DNA from: Verrucomicrobiota bacterium
GTDB taxonomy: Bacteria > Verrucomicrobiota > Verrucomicrobiia > Opitutales > UBA953
Assembly: GCA_003569205.1 (NCBI GenBank)
Contig: BGOK01000007.1
Span: 81,413-145,412, forward strand
Direction of reading: 5' to 3'
DNA length: 64,000 nt
Shown here: positions 9,798 through 20,477 of the stretch, in pieces
Layout: every line of letters begins with the position of its first letter
Position numbering within the stretch: position 1 is the first letter of the stretch
The notes under the pieces: model-generated
The model's input: the letters and a program-made list of their open reading frames with translations, nothing else
Told to the model about the DNA's origin: nothing
Databases searched by the model: none
Translations under genes and position numbers: made by a program

Positions 9798-11183
9798 GTG
9801 TCCGCGCTCAGCCCAGCCCAACTCGCTCGCCTCCGTGCTATCGTCGGCAGCGAGAATGTGCTGACGAGCCCAGAGGATACGATTCCCTACGGTTTTGACG
9901 GCACGGCGGCCCTCAAGGGTCCGGCCGAAACCGTCGTGCTTCCAGGCTCCACCGAGGAAATTTCTGCGGTGGTAAAATTCGCTGGTGAATATGGACGTGC
10001 CATCGTCACCCGCGGCTCCGGCACGGGACTCAGCGGCGGTAGCGTACCCTCCGAAGGTTGCATCATTCTCTGCTTAACGCGCCTAGATAAAATTCTCTCG
10101 GTCGACGCCGCCAACCTCACCGTCCGCGCCCAGTGCGGCGTGATTACCGCCGCCATCGACGCCGCCGTCCTGCAGCACGGTCTCTTTTATCCGCCCGATC
10201 CGGGCTCGATGAAAATCAGTACTATCGGCGGTAACGTGGCCGAAAACTCGGGTGGCCTGCGCGGCCTCAAATACGGCGTCACCCGCGATTACGTGATGGG
10301 ACTAGAAGTGGTGCTGCCCGACGGACGAATCGCCCAGTTCGGCAACGCCTGCGTCAAGGACGTCGCCGGTTACTCGATGAAGGACCTCTTCATCGGCTCC
10401 GAGGGTACACTCGGTATCATCACCGAGGTCCTCCTCAAGGTCCTGCCCCGCCCCGCCGCCCGCCGCACGATGCTGGCGAGTTACGATCGTATGGAAGACG
10501 CCGCCCAGACGGTGTCTGACATCATCGCGGCAAAGATCATCCCTTGTACACTAGAGTTCCTTGACCGCATGACCATCGGCTGCGTTGAAGACTATGCGAA
10601 GATTGGCCTGCCCCGCGATTGCGAGGCACTCCTGCTCATGGAAACCGACGGACACCCCGCCGCCGTCGCCGAAGAAGCCGAACAGATGCTGGCCTTAGCG
10701 CGCGCCCGGGGCGCCCGCGACGTCCGCGTGGCCCGCGATGACGCCGAGGCACTCCAACTCGCCTCCGCCCGCCGCTCCGCCTTCTCCGCCCTCGCCCGCG
10801 TTCGACCGACCACCATCCTCGAGGACGTCACCGTCCCGCGCGATAAGCTGGCTGAGATGGTCGCTTTCGTCGCCGAGGTCGCGAAGAAGCATAATCTTCT
10901 CGTCGGCACCTTCGGCCACATGGGTGACGGCAACCTGCACCCGACTTTCCTGACCGATGAGCGCGACGCGGCGGAAATGGCCCGCGTCCACGAAGCGCTC
11001 GAGGAAATCGTGACGAAGACCCTCGCGCTCGGTGGCACCATCACCGGCGAACACGGCGTTGGCCTCGCCAAGAAAGCCTGGCTGCGCCGTCAAGTCGGCG
11101 AGAACAGCCACGACCTCATGCGTGAAATCAAACGCGCCTGGGATCCGCGCAACCTGCTCAACCCTGGCAAGATCTTCGACTGA
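9798..11183 (+). CDS. glcD: FAD-linked glycolate/D-lactate oxidase subunit GlcD
   Basis: 461-residue flavoprotein of the FAD-binding type 4 (PCMH/vanillyl-alcohol oxidase) superfamily. It has the N-terminal GFDGTAALKGPAETVVLP, the FAD-binding TRGSGTGLSGG, the strongly conserved YPPDPGSMKISTIGGNVAENSGG, and the C-terminal GHMGDGNLHP and GEHGVGLAKK motifs. The gene uses a GTG start seven bases after the restored aldolase stop. It pairs with the Fe-S subunit directly downstream; no separate GlcE gene is present. Glycolate and D-lactate are the usual substrates, and the reaction gives glyoxylate or pyruvate and passes electrons to the Fe-S partner. Confidence 0.93.
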   Translation: MSALSPAQLARLRAIVGSENVLTSPEDTIPYGFDGTAALKGPAETVVLPGSTEEISAVVKFAGEYGRAIVTRGSGTGLSGGSVPSEGCIILCLTRLDKILSVDAANLTVRAQCGVITAAIDAAVLQHGLFYPPDPGSMKISTIGGNVAENSGGLRGLKYGVTRDYVMGLEVVLPDGRIAQFGNACVKDVAGYSMKDLFIGSEGTLGIITEVLLKVLPRPAARRTMLASYDRMEDAAQTVSDIIAAKIIPCTLEFLDRMTIGCVEDYAKIGLPRDCEALLLMETDGHPAAVAEEAEQMLALARARGARDVRVARDDAEALQLASARRSAFSALARVRPTTILEDVTVPRDKLAEMVAFVAEVAKKHNLLVGTFGHMGDGNLHPTFLTDERDAAEMARVHEALEEIVTKTLALGGTITGEHGVGLAKKAWLRRQVGENSHDLMREIKRAWDPRNLLNPGKIFD

Positions 11184-11186
11184 GGG

Positions 11187-12497
11187 ATGAAGCCTTCGCT
11201 CAAACTCCTCGATTACTCGATCCTGCAGCAGTGTATGCATTGTGGGATGTGCCTCCCGGCCTGCCCGACCTACGTCGCGACGAAGAAAGAACGGCATAGC
11301 CCCCGCGGCCGTATCTCGCTCATGCGGGCGGTGGCTGACGGTGAACTCAAGCTGTCACCGGCCTTCGCCGACGAGATGAGCTACTGCCTCGGTTGTCTGG
11401 CCTGTGAGACGGCCTGCCCCGCGGGCGTGGATTATTCTAACCTACTCGAGACCGCCCGCGCCGAAGTCCAGTCCGCTGGCCTGAACCAAACCTTCACTAG
11501 CCGCTTCTGGCGGACGGTCACGATGCGCGGCTTATTCATGCGGCCCCGTCTGCTCCGCTTCGCCGGTCGACTGCTCTGGCTTTATCAACGCCTCGGCCTG
11601 CAAACCGCCTTCCGGAAAATCGGCCTGACGAAACTACTTCCACCGGACCTCCGTCGCCTCGAGCCACAGTGCCCGACCATTGCCACAAAGTTTTCGCCGC
11701 AACTGATTCGTCCGGTCGAGACGCCCGCTAAGTCGCGTCACCGCGTGGCTCTGCTTACCGGCTGCGTCCAGGACCTAGTCTTCGCTGAACTGAACCGCGA
11801 CACAGCCGATGTCCTCCTGGCCAATGGCTGCGAGGTCCACACCCCACCCGTCCAACCCTGCTGCGGCTCCCTCCACGCGCACAATGGCGAAGCCGCTGCG
11901 GCCAAGACATTGGCCAAGCGGATGATTGACCTTTTTCCGCCGGCTCAGTTCGACGGCATCATCTCAAACTCGGGCGGCTGCGGGAATCATCTCCGCCACT
12001 ATGGTGCCTTGCTTGCGGACGACCCCGTCTATGCGCCGCTGGCCAAGCTCTGGGATACCAAGCTACGGGACATCCATGAGTGGCTCCTGGAGTACGGCTG
12101 TCTCGCCCCGCGGACGGGCCTAGGCGACCTCACCGTCACTTACCACGACTCCTGCCACCTGACGCATGGCCAGAAGGTCACCAAGCAGCCGCGGGACCTC
12201 CTTAAACTCATCCCTGGCCTGAAGCTCGTCGAACTTCCCGAGGCCAACTGGTGCTGCGGGAGCGCCGGGATTTATAATATCACCCAGCCCGTGCAGTCCG
12301 AACAGCTCCTCGTCCGCAAGGTCGGGCACGTCATCGGCACCGGTGCATCCGTCCTCGCCACCGCGAACCCCGGGTGCCACCTTCAAATCGCCCGTGGCCT
12401 CCGCCAAGCCGGCTCACCCATCACCCTCGTCCCACCCGTCACCCTCCTCGCCCGCGCCTATCGCGCCCAACAGAAGCGGAAAGAGTCGATCACCTAA
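11187..12497 (+). CDS. glcF: Glycolate/lactate oxidase iron-sulfur subunit GlcF
   Basis: 436-residue Fe-S protein with two N-terminal 4Fe-4S motifs (CMHCGMCLPACP and CLGCLACETACP) and two C-terminal CCG domains (QPCCGSLHAHNGE and NWCCGSAGIYN), the standard GlcF layout. It takes electrons from the GlcD flavin and passes them on to the quinone pool at the membrane face. It starts three bases after the glcD stop, so the two are clearly one operon. Length is close to the family norm. Between this gene and the next is a heptad-repeat spacer. Confidence 0.93.
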   Translation: MKPSLKLLDYSILQQCMHCGMCLPACPTYVATKKERHSPRGRISLMRAVADGELKLSPAFADEMSYCLGCLACETACPAGVDYSNLLETARAEVQSAGLNQTFTSRFWRTVTMRGLFMRPRLLRFAGRLLWLYQRLGLQTAFRKIGLTKLLPPDLRRLEPQCPTIATKFSPQLIRPVETPAKSRHRVALLTGCVQDLVFAELNRDTADVLLANGCEVHTPPVQPCCGSLHAHNGEAAAAKTLAKRMIDLFPPAQFDGIISNSGGCGNHLRHYGALLADDPVYAPLAKLWDTKLRDIHEWLLEYGCLAPRTGLGDLTVTYHDSCHLTHGQKVTKQPRDLLKLIPGLKLVELPEANWCCGSAGIYNITQPVQSEQLLVRKVGHVIGTGASVLATANPGCHLQIARGLRQAGSPITLVPPVTLLARAYRAQQKRKESIT

Positions 12498-12608
12498 AAC
12501 CCCCTCCATCCTCTGTAATCTGTACTCTGAACTCTGTACTCTGTACTCTGTACTCCGTCCTCCGTACTCCGTACTCCTTCCTCTGTAACCCTTCCCCCTT
12601 CCTCCCCC
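12498..12608. repeat. Heptanucleotide tandem repeat in spacer
   Basis: The 111-bp spacer inside the cluster is low in complexity. It contains imperfect tandem copies of CTCTGTA and the variant CTCCGTA, then a C/T-rich run just before the next start codon. The same heptad recurs near 20235-20285 and 29295-29335. No gene is present. Confidence 0.75.
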
Positions 12609-13730
12609 ATGACCCCAGTCAACATCGGCATCATCGGCGGCGGCCTCATGGGTCGCGAAATGGCCAGCGCGTTCGCCCGTTGGTGCGCGCTCACCGACGT
12701 CTCGGTCCGCCCGGTCCTCACGGCCGTGGCCGACCTCAATCCCGCCACGCTCTCGTGGTTCGATTGCATCCCTTCGTGCACGCAGAAGACCACCGACTAT
12801 AAGGCGCTGCTCGCCAGCCCGGACGTCGACGTGGTCTATGTCGCCGTCCCGCACAACCTGCATGAGCAGCTTTATTGCGACGTTCTCGCCGCCGGCAAAG
12901 ACCTCTTCGCCGAGAAACCCTTCGGTATCGACCTCGCCTCCGCCCGCCGCATCCATGCCGCCGCCAAGGCCAGTGGTCGCTTCGTGCGCTGTAGCTCTGA
13001 GATGCCCTTCTTCCCCGGTGCCCAACGCGCCTTCGAGCTCGCGAAGTCTGGCTCAATCGGCCGCATCCTCGAAGTCGTCTCGGGCTTCCACCACAGCAGC
13101 GACCTCGACCCGACCAAGGCCGCGAACTGGAAGCGCCTTAACTCCATGTGCGGTGAAGGCGGCGCCCTCAACGACCTCGGCATGCACGCCTGCCACATCC
13201 CTCTGCGCCTCGGCTGGAAGCCCTCCCGCGTCTTCGCCCAGCTCCAGAAGGGTTACCCCCAGCGCCCTGACGGCAAGGGCGGCGTGACGAACTGCGATAC
13301 CTGGGACAACGCCCTGCTCAATACCTGGATCAAGGCCGGTGAGCACGAAGTCCCCATGCGTCTCGAAATGAAGCGACTCATGCCCGGCGCCACCAATACC
13401 TGGTATATCGAAATCCTCGGGACAGATGGTGGCGTACGCTACAGTACCGCTGACACCAAAGCCCTCTGGCTCTTTGAGCGCGGCAAGGAACAGTTCTGGA
13501 AGCGCACCGAGCTCGGTTTTAGCACGCCCTTTAAGACCGTCACCGGCGGTATCTTCGAACCCGGCTTCGCCGACGTCATCCAGCAGATGTGGGCTGCCTT
13601 TCTGATGGAACGGGCTGGGCTACTCAATGGCCGCTTCGGCTGTGCTACGCCCGCAGAGGCTGTGGCCACCCACGAAATCTTTGCCGCCGCCCTGCAGTCG
13701 CAGGCCCAAGGTACCGTCGTCTCTCTCTAA
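12609..13730 (+). CDS. Gfo/Idh/MocA-family oxidoreductase
   Basis: 373-residue NAD(P)-dependent sugar oxidoreductase of the Gfo/Idh/MocA family. The N-terminal Rossmann motif is NIGIIGGGLMGREMA. The conserved AEKPFGIDLASA carries the family EKP lysine, and the probable catalytic His lies in LNDLGMHACHIPLRLGW. The C-terminal half is the usual beta-sheet substrate domain. It could oxidise or epimerise the sugar handled by the surrounding genes; the family is broad and the substrate cannot be read from sequence. It is separated from glcF by about 110 bases of tandem repeat but has the same orientation as its neighbours. Confidence 0.9.
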   Translation: MTPVNIGIIGGGLMGREMASAFARWCALTDVSVRPVLTAVADLNPATLSWFDCIPSCTQKTTDYKALLASPDVDVVYVAVPHNLHEQLYCDVLAAGKDLFAEKPFGIDLASARRIHAAAKASGRFVRCSSEMPFFPGAQRAFELAKSGSIGRILEVVSGFHHSSDLDPTKAANWKRLNSMCGEGGALNDLGMHACHIPLRLGWKPSRVFAQLQKGYPQRPDGKGGVTNCDTWDNALLNTWIKAGEHEVPMRLEMKRLMPGATNTWYIEILGTDGGVRYSTADTKALWLFERGKEQFWKRTELGFSTPFKTVTGGIFEPGFADVIQQMWAAFLMERAGLLNGRFGCATPAEAVATHEIFAAALQSQAQGTVVSL

Positions 13731-13735
13731 TTCTC

Positions 13736-14746
13736 ATGCCCAAAACTTCTCGCCAAGGCGTCCTCGCCGTCGGCAATTTCATCGTCGACTACGTTAAGGT
13801 CATCGATGCCTACCCCGCCCAGGACATGCTCGCGAGCATCCTGAGCGAGTCGCGCTCCAATGGCGGCGGCCCGTACAATGTTCTTCGTGACCTTGCTGCC
13901 ATGAAGGTCGAGTTCCCCCTCGCGGCGTGCGGCCTCGTTGGCAATGACCCCAACGGTCAGTGGATTAAACGCGACTGCCAGAACCACCGCATCGACGTCT
14001 CGCTCTTACACCTCAGCCAGGATTACCCGACGTCGTACACCGATGCGATGACCGTGCAGTCGACCGGACGGCGCACCTTCTTTCACTGCCGCGGTGCCAA
14101 CGCCTACTTCGACGTCAAACACTGCTCGTTCAGTAAGACCAACGCCCGCATTCTGCACCTTGGGTACCTCATGTTGCTGGATCGTCTGGACAGCTTCGAG
14201 GGAGGCCAGACGGTGGCGGCGAAATTACTCTTCAATGCTCGCTCCGCCGGCCTCGAGACTTCGGTCGACATGTGCAGCGCGATGCATCCGGAGTTCCGTG
14301 AGATTGCGCTCAGCGCACTCCCGATGATCGACCACCTCACGATTAACGAAATCGAAGCCGGCCTGACCGTCGGCGAGGTCATCGACCCTAAGAATTCCGG
14401 CTGGCTACTGCGCACCGCGGAGCAGTTACTCTCCCTGGGCGTCAAGCAGACCGTCACGATTCACACCGAATACGGTGCCGTGTGTGCGACCGCCGATGGC
14501 CTTCGCCTGAAGCAGCCCTCGCTCAAACTCCCGGTCGGTTACAGCAAGGGCGCGACGGGCGCTGGCGACGCCTTTGCCGCGGGCATGCTCTTCGGCCTGC
14601 ATGAACGCTTCGAAATACAGGAACGCCTCCGCCTCGCCGTCTGCTGTGCCGCCGCTTGCCTGCAGGACCCCACTCCCTCCAAGGGACTTCGTCCCGTGAA
14701 AGACTGCCTCGCCCTCGCCGACCAATTCGGCTTCGGAGAGTTTTAA
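13736..14746 (+). CDS. PfkB-family carbohydrate kinase
   Basis: 336-residue ribokinase/PfkB-type kinase. The ATG at 13736 is chosen over an earlier in-frame start because it lies five bases after the previous stop and begins the fold (VLAVGNFIVDYVKVIDAYP). The N-terminal GGGPYNVLRDLAAM matches the first PfkB signature, and GATGAGDAFAAGM is the second, with the catalytic Asp. It probably phosphorylates the ketose made by the isomerase before aldolase cleavage. A 1-phosphate product is possible but not shown by sequence. It ends the cluster and is followed by the repeat cassette. Confidence 0.92.
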   Translation: MPKTSRQGVLAVGNFIVDYVKVIDAYPAQDMLASILSESRSNGGGPYNVLRDLAAMKVEFPLAACGLVGNDPNGQWIKRDCQNHRIDVSLLHLSQDYPTSYTDAMTVQSTGRRTFFHCRGANAYFDVKHCSFSKTNARILHLGYLMLLDRLDSFEGGQTVAAKLLFNARSAGLETSVDMCSAMHPEFREIALSALPMIDHLTINEIEAGLTVGEVIDPKNSGWLLRTAEQLLSLGVKQTVTIHTEYGAVCATADGLRLKQPSLKLPVGYSKGATGAGDAFAAGMLFGLHERFEIQERLRLAVCCAAACLQDPTPSKGLRPVKDCLALADQFGFGEF

Positions 14747-14900
14747 GAGAACGGGGGGGCAAACACCGTGCCAAGGTGGAAAAGTGGAAAGGTGCACAGG
14801 TGGAGACAGGTGTAGGCAGGAGGGGACTAGTTGGCTGGAGTATGGTTGGCTAGGGGTTGTGCGGCGGCCTTCGGCCGACTGCTCATATTCCGCTTCCCCC
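14747..14900. repeat. G-rich repeat cassette downstream of the sugar cluster
   Basis: Copy of the cassette seen near 6144, 19999 and 28890: GTGGAAAGGTGCACAGGTGG, then TTGGCTGGAGTATGGTTGG, then a GGCGGCCTTCGGCCGACT hairpin. It fills the spacer between the kinase stop and the promoter of the next gene. No coding frame is supported. Confidence 0.75.
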
Positions 14901-14930
14901 TTGAACATTTCGCCCGCTTCCGTGTCCTAA
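14901..14930 (+). promoter_or_regulatory. Sigma70-like promoter, second copy
   Basis: TTGAAC (14901-14906), an 18-bp spacer and TCCTAA (14925-14930), with the ATG ten bases downstream. The element is almost identical to that before 7902, spacer included, which points to a duplicated promoter region or a shared regulator. Confidence 0.55.
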
Positions 14931-14940
14931 AGCCGTCCCC

Positions 14941-17900
14941 ATGAGCCTACCCCGTCTCATCGCTTTGGCCAGCTGCCTCGGCACCCTTACCGCGGCGGAA
15001 GTTCCGACGTGGGCGTTCGATGGGACAGCCCATCCAGCGCTCACCAACGTCGGCGGCGTAACGTTCGCACAACCCGGTCCCCGCCGTCCCGATTACCCGA
15101 CCTTCGAACAGAAAAATGTCGCCGCTCGGTTCAACGGTAAAGGCGCCCACTTAGTTCTACCCGATGTGGGTCCAACCAGTGGTTTCGATTTCAAGAACGG
15201 CGATGCGATCACACTCGAGGCGTGGGTGAAACTCGACGAGCTTCGCAAGGGCGCGAATGTCTACCTCATTGGCAAGGGCCGCACCAAGACTGGATCCTCT
15301 AATCAGAACTGGGCGCTCCGCCTGCGTGAGATGTATGGCTCGGCCTGCCCCAGTTTCCTCTTTGCGACGTCCCCGACCGCCAACGACCAAGGCGACGATC
15401 GCTGGCATCGCTGGACCACCAAGAGCGGTATCGCCGACGATGGACGCTGGCACCACGTGGCGGTGAGCTATGTCTTCGGCGACCCAACCAGTGTCCGCGG
15501 CTTCGTGGATGGACAGGAAATCCCCGGTGCGTGGGACATGGGCGGCGCCACGAAGGAAGCACCCGTCAACGATGACGACTCGGTTTGGCTAGGCTCTTCC
15601 ATGGGTGGAAGCGTTAATAATAGTTTTTCGGGCTGGCTCGATGAGGTCGCCCTGCACCGCCGCGCTGTGCCTACAAAGGAACTTACGACCCGCTTCAAAA
15701 CAACCTTGCCCGCACTCGAGGTCGCCGTCGCCGCACCGCGCGACACCAGCGCCAACGCCGGCAATGACAGCGCTAACAACACCGGATTCAAGGCCACGCA
15801 GGGAGCCATCCCGACAGTCAAGGTCACCTCCTTCACCGATTGGACCAAGGTCCCAGCCGGCCAGGTACTCGTCCAACTCAGCGGCAACTGGAAGACGGAT
15901 AAGAACGTCTGGCCGACCGAAGCCTTACCGACCACCGAAAGTTACGAAGCACCTGCGTTCGGCTTCTTCCGCACACCCCACTTCTACGTGTCAACGGGCG
16001 TACGCGGCGATCGTGGAAGTCCGTATTTCTTCCGCGCCGCAGCCAAGATCCACCTACCGGCCGGCAAGCATCGGCTCCTGCTCCGTGGACGCGGCGCCGC
16101 GGCCCTATTCATCAACGACCAGCTCGTCCTGAAGACGCCCTTCCCTCCGGGCGGCTCCGACGATAAACCGGTCAAGGTGCAGGATAAGTTCCTCGATCTC
16201 GGTCCGACGTTCCGTTTCGCACCGCCTGGCAATCGTGAGGCTTGGTGTGAATTCACGAGTACCGGTGGCGAACAGCGCATCGTCCTCGAAACGGTCGTTG
16301 GCTACGTTATCAACGCGAAGTCGCGCCGTCGGGCCGAGCTCGGCGAAACGGTCGCAGCAATTTCACTCGAGGGCACAAACACTTGGAAGCTACTTGGCCC
16401 CGCCGCCACCAACGCGGCTTACAATGACTCAGGCTGGTCTGCCTTTGCCCAACAAGAAGAGGCCCGGCTCGCCCAGTTGGATGCCCACCATCGCGCCCAA
16501 GCCCGTACCACCGAAGCAGAATACTGGAAACAGCGTCGTACGGCCGCCCAAGCTTGGTTGGCTAAGACGGCCGAGACTCCCGTGCCTCCGCTGCCCGCCG
16601 GCTTCACCGCGGGCAACGCCATCGACGCGTTTATCGCTGAGAAGCTCGTCGCTTACCAGCAAACCGTCAAAGCTGACACTAGTGGCATCGACTTTTACCG
16701 ACAAGTTTGGCCGACCTTCGAAAGCAAATGCCTCGAGTGCCACCAAGGTGCCAAGTCGAAGGGCGGACTCCACCTCGACACGCTAGCTGGCGCGCTCAAG
16801 GGCGGTAAAAGCGACGGACCCGCCGTGACGCCGAAGGATGCAGCGAAGAGCGCCCTTTGGACGCGCGTCTGCTCGACCGACAGCGATGAGCGCATGCCAC
16901 CCAAGGGCCCCGGTCTTTCCGCCAACGAAAAAACTATCCTCGAACGGTGGATTAAGGCAGGTGCCCCGTGGCCCGAGTTCCGTCCTCAGCCGACGAAGCT
17001 CGCGCCGTTATCATCCGACCTCGCCTTCCTCCGCCGCGTGACCTTCGACGTTGTCGGGGTGCCGCCTTCGGCCGCAGAGATTACAGCCTTCGAAGCAGAC
17101 CGCTCATCTGACAAACGTGCCAAGGTCATCGACCGCCTCCTCGCCGACCCCCGTGCCGCCGACGCCAGCATGGGTACTTGGCAGGACGTCCTCGCCGAGA
17201 ACCCAAACATCCTTAACCCGACGCTCAATAACTCGGGTCCGTTCCGTTGGTGGCTCCACGAAAGCCTGCTCGACCACAAGCCACTCGACCTACTCGTCAC
17301 TGAACTCGTGCGCCTGAAGGGCAGCGAACGCTTCGGCGGCCCTGCGGGCTTCGGCATGGCCTCGCAGAACGACGTCCCCATGGCGGCGAAAGCGACTGTG
17401 CTAACATCCGCCTTCCTTGGGGTCGACGCCAAGTGCGCGCGCTGCCACGACTCTCCCGCGACGTCGACCAAGCAGGAACAGGTCTTTGCCCTCGCAGCCT
17501 TACTCGAAACCAAAGGCGTGAAGGTCCCGGTCACCAGCAGTGTGGCCATGGACAAACTCCGCGAGGGCGGGCGCAAGCCCCTCATCGAAGTAACGCTCGC
17601 ACCTGGTGCAACGGTGCAACCGCATTGGCCCTTCCCAGAGTTCGCGACGGAGAGCGTGGCCGACGAACTCGCGCTCGATCCGCATGACCCACGCGATCGC
17701 TTGGCGACCTTGCTGACGGCGCCACAGAACGAGCGCTTCGCTCAGGTCATGGCCAACCGCCTCTGGGCTGGCCTGATGGGCCGCGGGCTCGTCGACCAAG
17801 CCGGCGATTTCGAACGCAGCCGCACGACGCACCCCGCCCTACTCCGCTGGCTCGCCCGTGAGCTGGTCCGCAGTGGCTATGACGCCGACCACGTGCGCCG

Positions 17901-18711
17901 GCTCATCCTTAATTCCCACGCCTACCAGCGAGGCGATGAACCGACCGCGAAGTCCCAGCCCGAACTCTACGCCGCCCGCGCACCGCGCCGCCTCTCCGCC
18001 GAACAGGTGGTCGATGGTCTCTTCGCCGCCACGGGCAAACCTCTCCACACCGAGGAGGTCAGCCTCGACATCGATGGCATCCGTGAATCGGACAACTCCA
18101 TCTCACTCGGCCAACCAAACCGCGCGTGGATGCTCGCTTCGACGTCCAACGAGCGTGACCGCCCCGCGCTTGCCTTACCGCGCATCCAAGCGGTCTGCGA
18201 TGTACTCGCTGCCTTCGGCTGGCGCGCGAGCCGGCCAGACCCACTCACGGATCGTGATATCGCTCCGAACTCTCTTCAACCAGCCATCCTCGCTAACGGG
18301 GTGATGGGCACTTGGCTGACGGGCCTAAGCGACGATCATGGGACGACGCAACTCTGCGTGGAGGCCAAGTCGCCCGAGGCACTGACCGTGGCGCTTTTCC
18401 TCCGCGTGCTCACGCGCCGCCCCACGGCCAAGGAACTGCAACTCTACGCCGAGCGCCTCCGCCCCGGCTTCGCTGAGCGCACGCTTGTCGCCACGCCGAT
18501 GATCGTCGGCACGCCCCCACCCCGCCGGCCAGCCTATTACGTTTCTTGGTCTAACCACCTCGATAAGGAAGCGACCTTGGTCCGCCAGCAGCAGACGGAT
18601 GACGCCCGCCGCGGCGACCCGGCCACGAGCCGCCTCCAGCCTGCCTGGCGCCAGCGCGCCGAAGATGCCCTCTGGGCGCTGGTCAATTCACCCGAATTCC
18701 TTTACCACTAA
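14941..18711 (+). CDS. Secreted LamG-PSCyt1-DUF1549-DUF1553 protein
   Basis: 1256-residue secreted protein with a short signal peptide ([15 protein letters not shown]). Domains in order: an N-terminal LamG/concanavalin-like domain (about 55-240, with TLEAWVKL and [11 protein letters not shown]), a PA14-like beta region (about 330-450, [15 protein letters not shown]), a PSCyt1 haem domain with CLECH at 597-601, DUF1549 with CARCH at 832-836, and DUF1553 to the end ([21 protein letters not shown]). Compared with the gene at 1474 the LamG domain has moved from the C- to the N-terminus. A periplasmic cytochrome acting with carbohydrate is inferred from the domains. The DUF1501 partner follows after four bases. 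Confidence 0.9.
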   Translation: MSLPRLIALASCLGTLTAAEVPTWAFDGTAHPALTNVGGVTFAQPGPRRPDYPTFEQKNVAARFNGKGAHLVLPDVGPTSGFDFKNGDAITLEAWVKLDELRKGANVYLIGKGRTKTGSSNQNWALRLREMYGSACPSFLFATSPTANDQGDDRWHRWTTKSGIADDGRWHHVAVSYVFGDPTSVRGFVDGQEIPGAWDMGGATKEAPVNDDDSVWLGSSMGGSVNNSFSGWLDEVALHRRAVPTKELTTRFKTTLPALEVAVAAPRDTSANAGNDSANNTGFKATQGAIPTVKVTSFTDWTKVPAGQVLVQLSGNWKTDKNVWPTEALPTTESYEAPAFGFFRTPHFYVSTGVRGDRGSPYFFRAAAKIHLPAGKHRLLLRGRGAAALFINDQLVLKTPFPPGGSDDKPVKVQDKFLDLGPTFRFAPPGNREAWCEFTSTGGEQRIVLETVVGYVINAKSRRRAELGETVAAISLEGTNTWKLLGPAATNAAYNDSGWSAFAQQEEARLAQLDAHHRAQARTTEAEYWKQRRTAAQAWLAKTAETPVPPLPAGFTAGNAIDAFIAEKLVAYQQTVKADTSGIDFYRQVWPTFESKCLECHQGAKSKGGLHLDTLAGALKGGKSDGPAVTPKDAAKSALWTRVCSTDSDERMPPKGPGLSANEKTILERWIKAGAPWPEFRPQPTKLAPLSSDLAFLRRVTFDVVGVPPSAAEITAFEADRSSDKRAKVIDRLLADPRAADASMGTWQDVLAENPNILNPTLNNSGPFRWWLHESLLDHKPLDLLVTELVRLKGSERFGGPAGFGMASQNDVPMAAKATVLTSAFLGVDAKCARCHDSPATSTKQEQVFALAALLETKGVKVPVTSSVAMDKLREGGRKPLIEVTLAPGATVQPHWPFPEFATESVADELALDPHDPRDRLATLLTAPQNERFAQVMANRLWAGLMGRGLVDQAGDFERSRTTHPALLRWLARELVRSGYDADHVRRLILNSHAYQRGDEPTAKSQPELYAARAPRRLSAEQVVDGLFAATGKPLHTEEVSLDIDGIRESDNSISLGQPNRAWMLASTSNERDRPALALPRIQAVCDVLAAFGWRASRPDPLTDRDIAPNSLQPAILANGVMGTWLTGLSDDHGTTQLCVEAKSPEALTVALFLRVLTRRPTAKELQLYAERLRPGFAERTLVATPMIVGTPPPRRPAYYVSWSNHLDKEATLVRQQQTDDARRGDPATSRLQPAWRQRAEDALWALVNSPEFLYH

Positions 18712-18715
18712 ACTT

Positions 18716-19978
18716 ATGGAACGCCGCACCTTCCTCACCGCCCTAGGCCTAGCCCCGTTCGCCGCACAGCTGCCAGGCGCCACCACCGTCCACGCCCCCA
18801 AGGGCAAGGCCGAGCATTGCATCTTCATTTGGCTCGGCGGTGGCATGGGCCAAATCGACACCTTTGACCCCAAGGCGCTCGGTGATAACAAAGCCACCAA
18901 GAAGAAGGCCGGCTCACTCTACCCTTCAATTGAGACCTCCGTAGCAGGCGTCCGCGTCTGCGAGCACCTCCCGCGCACGGCTAAGCTCATGGAACACGTC
19001 ACCGCCGTGCGCTCGGTCCACCACAAGGTCATCGACGAACACGCTTTTGCCACGAACCTGGTCCACACGGGGCGCATGGTGAGCGGTAACGCCATCTACC
19101 CGTCCATCGGTTCCATCGTCGCGCACCGTCGCGGGGCCGTCGACCCGAAGGTCCCGGCCTACATGCTCATCGGCTTCCCGAACATCAGCCGCGGCCCGGG
19201 CTTCCTGGGCGTCAAGGATGGCTATATTTACTTGGTCGACACGCAGACGGGTCCCGCTGGCTTTGCACGGCCCGACGGGCTCACGGGCGACCGCGAGGCC
19301 GACCGACGGGCCCTGCTCGCCGCCACAGGCGAAGCGGCAGCCGATTCCGCCTTGGCTGAATACGCCGAAGCCCAGCGCGAAGCCTTCCGCCTCGCGGGGC
19401 CATCGTTCATGAAGCACTTCGACCTCACGAAAGAACCGGTGGACCTCCGCGCGTCCTACGGCGGCGAGTTCGGCCAGCGCTGCCTCTTGGCCCGTCGGCT
19501 CGTCGAGGGCGGGGTACGCTTCATCGAAGTCTCTCACAACCTGAACTTCATCAACGGCACTGGCTGGGACGCGCACAATGACGGCATCACCAACCAACAC
19601 GTCCTGATCCGCGAGCTCGATAACGCCCTCGCCGCGCTGACGACCGACCTTAAGTCCAAGGGCCTACTCGACAAGACGCTCATCGTGGTCGCGACGGAGT
19701 TTGGCCGTCCGGCGGAATTCGACGGACGCGGCGGCCGCGGCCACCAAGGCACGGCTTTCTCAATGGTCCTCGCCGGCGGCGGCCTCAAGCACTGCGGCGC
19801 CTACGGCTTCACGGATGACCTCTCCAAGAAGGTGGTGGAGAAACCGGTCAGCGTGCCCGACTTCCATGCGACCATACTCGCAGCGATGAACGTGGACACG
19901 AAGCATGACCTCATGGACGGCGCCCGCCCGGTACCTATCACGGACGGCGGCAAGCCGATCGCGGAGTTATTCGGCTGA
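18716..19978 (+). CDS. DUF1501 domain protein, second copy
   Basis: 420-residue DUF1501 protein, partner of the upstream DUF1549/DUF1553 protein. I chose the ATG at 18716, four bases after the upstream stop, because it begins a short signal-like segment ([19 protein letters not shown], with an RR pair) that an earlier start would bury. Family blocks are [54 protein letters not shown] and [18 protein letters not shown]. The function of the family is unknown. It is a paralogue of the gene at 4689 but clearly diverged, so the two pairs are not a recent tandem duplication. Confidence 0.92.
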   Translation: MERRTFLTALGLAPFAAQLPGATTVHAPKGKAEHCIFIWLGGGMGQIDTFDPKALGDNKATKKKAGSLYPSIETSVAGVRVCEHLPRTAKLMEHVTAVRSVHHKVIDEHAFATNLVHTGRMVSGNAIYPSIGSIVAHRRGAVDPKVPAYMLIGFPNISRGPGFLGVKDGYIYLVDTQTGPAGFARPDGLTGDREADRRALLAATGEAAADSALAEYAEAQREAFRLAGPSFMKHFDLTKEPVDLRASYGGEFGQRCLLARRLVEGGVRFIEVSHNLNFINGTGWDAHNDGITNQHVLIRELDNALAALTTDLKSKGLLDKTLIVVATEFGRPAEFDGRGGRGHQGTAFSMVLAGGGLKHCGAYGFTDDLSKKVVEKPVSVPDFHATILAAMNVDTKHDLMDGARPVPITDGGKPIAELFG

Positions 19979-20347
19979 AGAAGCGAGGGGGCCGAACAAA
20001 CACAGTGCAAAGGTGCAAAAGTGGAAAGGTGCACAGGTGGAGACAGGTGTAGGCAGGAGGGGACTAGTTGGCTGGAGTATGGTTGGCTTGGGGTTGTGCG
20101 GCGGCCTTCGGCCGACTGCTCATATTCCGCTTCCCCTTTGGCTCTTATTCCGGTCCCCCTTTTAACTCCCTTTTAAACGTTCTGTCTCGGACAGCGGATA
20201 GGAGTTGGCGGATAGCGGTTAGCGTACCCTGCCATCTTCCCAATCCGTACTCTGTACTCTGTACTCTGTAATCCGTAATCCGCTAGGACAACACGCAGTA
20301 CTGCCCCTACCTTTAAATCCCGCCTTATTTCGCCCTGCGAAAAAGAG
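19979..20347. repeat. Intergenic repeats: G-rich cassette, heptads, palindrome
   Basis: No gene in this 369-bp spacer. It begins right after the stop with AAGCGAGGGGGCCGA and the G-rich cassette (about 19999-20140), almost the same as the copy at 14760. An ACTCTGT-type heptad run follows (about 20235-20280), then a palindromic module reading in reverse (about 20284-20311, ending CCCCTACC). The tRNA-Arg gene begins directly after. Confidence 0.72.
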
Positions 20348-20422
20348 TGGTGCTCCCGTTGGGAGTCGAACCCAAATCGCCGGCTTCGGAGGCCAGAATT
20401 CTATCCATTGAAATACGAGAGC
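20348..20422 (-). tRNA. tRNA-Arg (anticodon CCG)
   Basis: Read on the minus strand, the sequence folds as a complete tRNA with a 7-bp acceptor stem (GCTCTCG with CGGGAGC, one G-T pair), a 5-bp anticodon stem (CTGGC with GCCGG) around the loop CTCCGAA, and a 5-bp T stem (TTGGG with CCCAA) around TTCGACT. The anticodon CCG reads the arginine codon CGG. The 3' CCA is encoded (complement of 20348-20350). It is a single tRNA, not part of an array. Confidence 0.92.
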
Positions 20423-20477
20423 GTCTTGTCATTCAAACAAGCGGACTGCAAAGGAGTCAAATACTTCCCGAAAGAGG

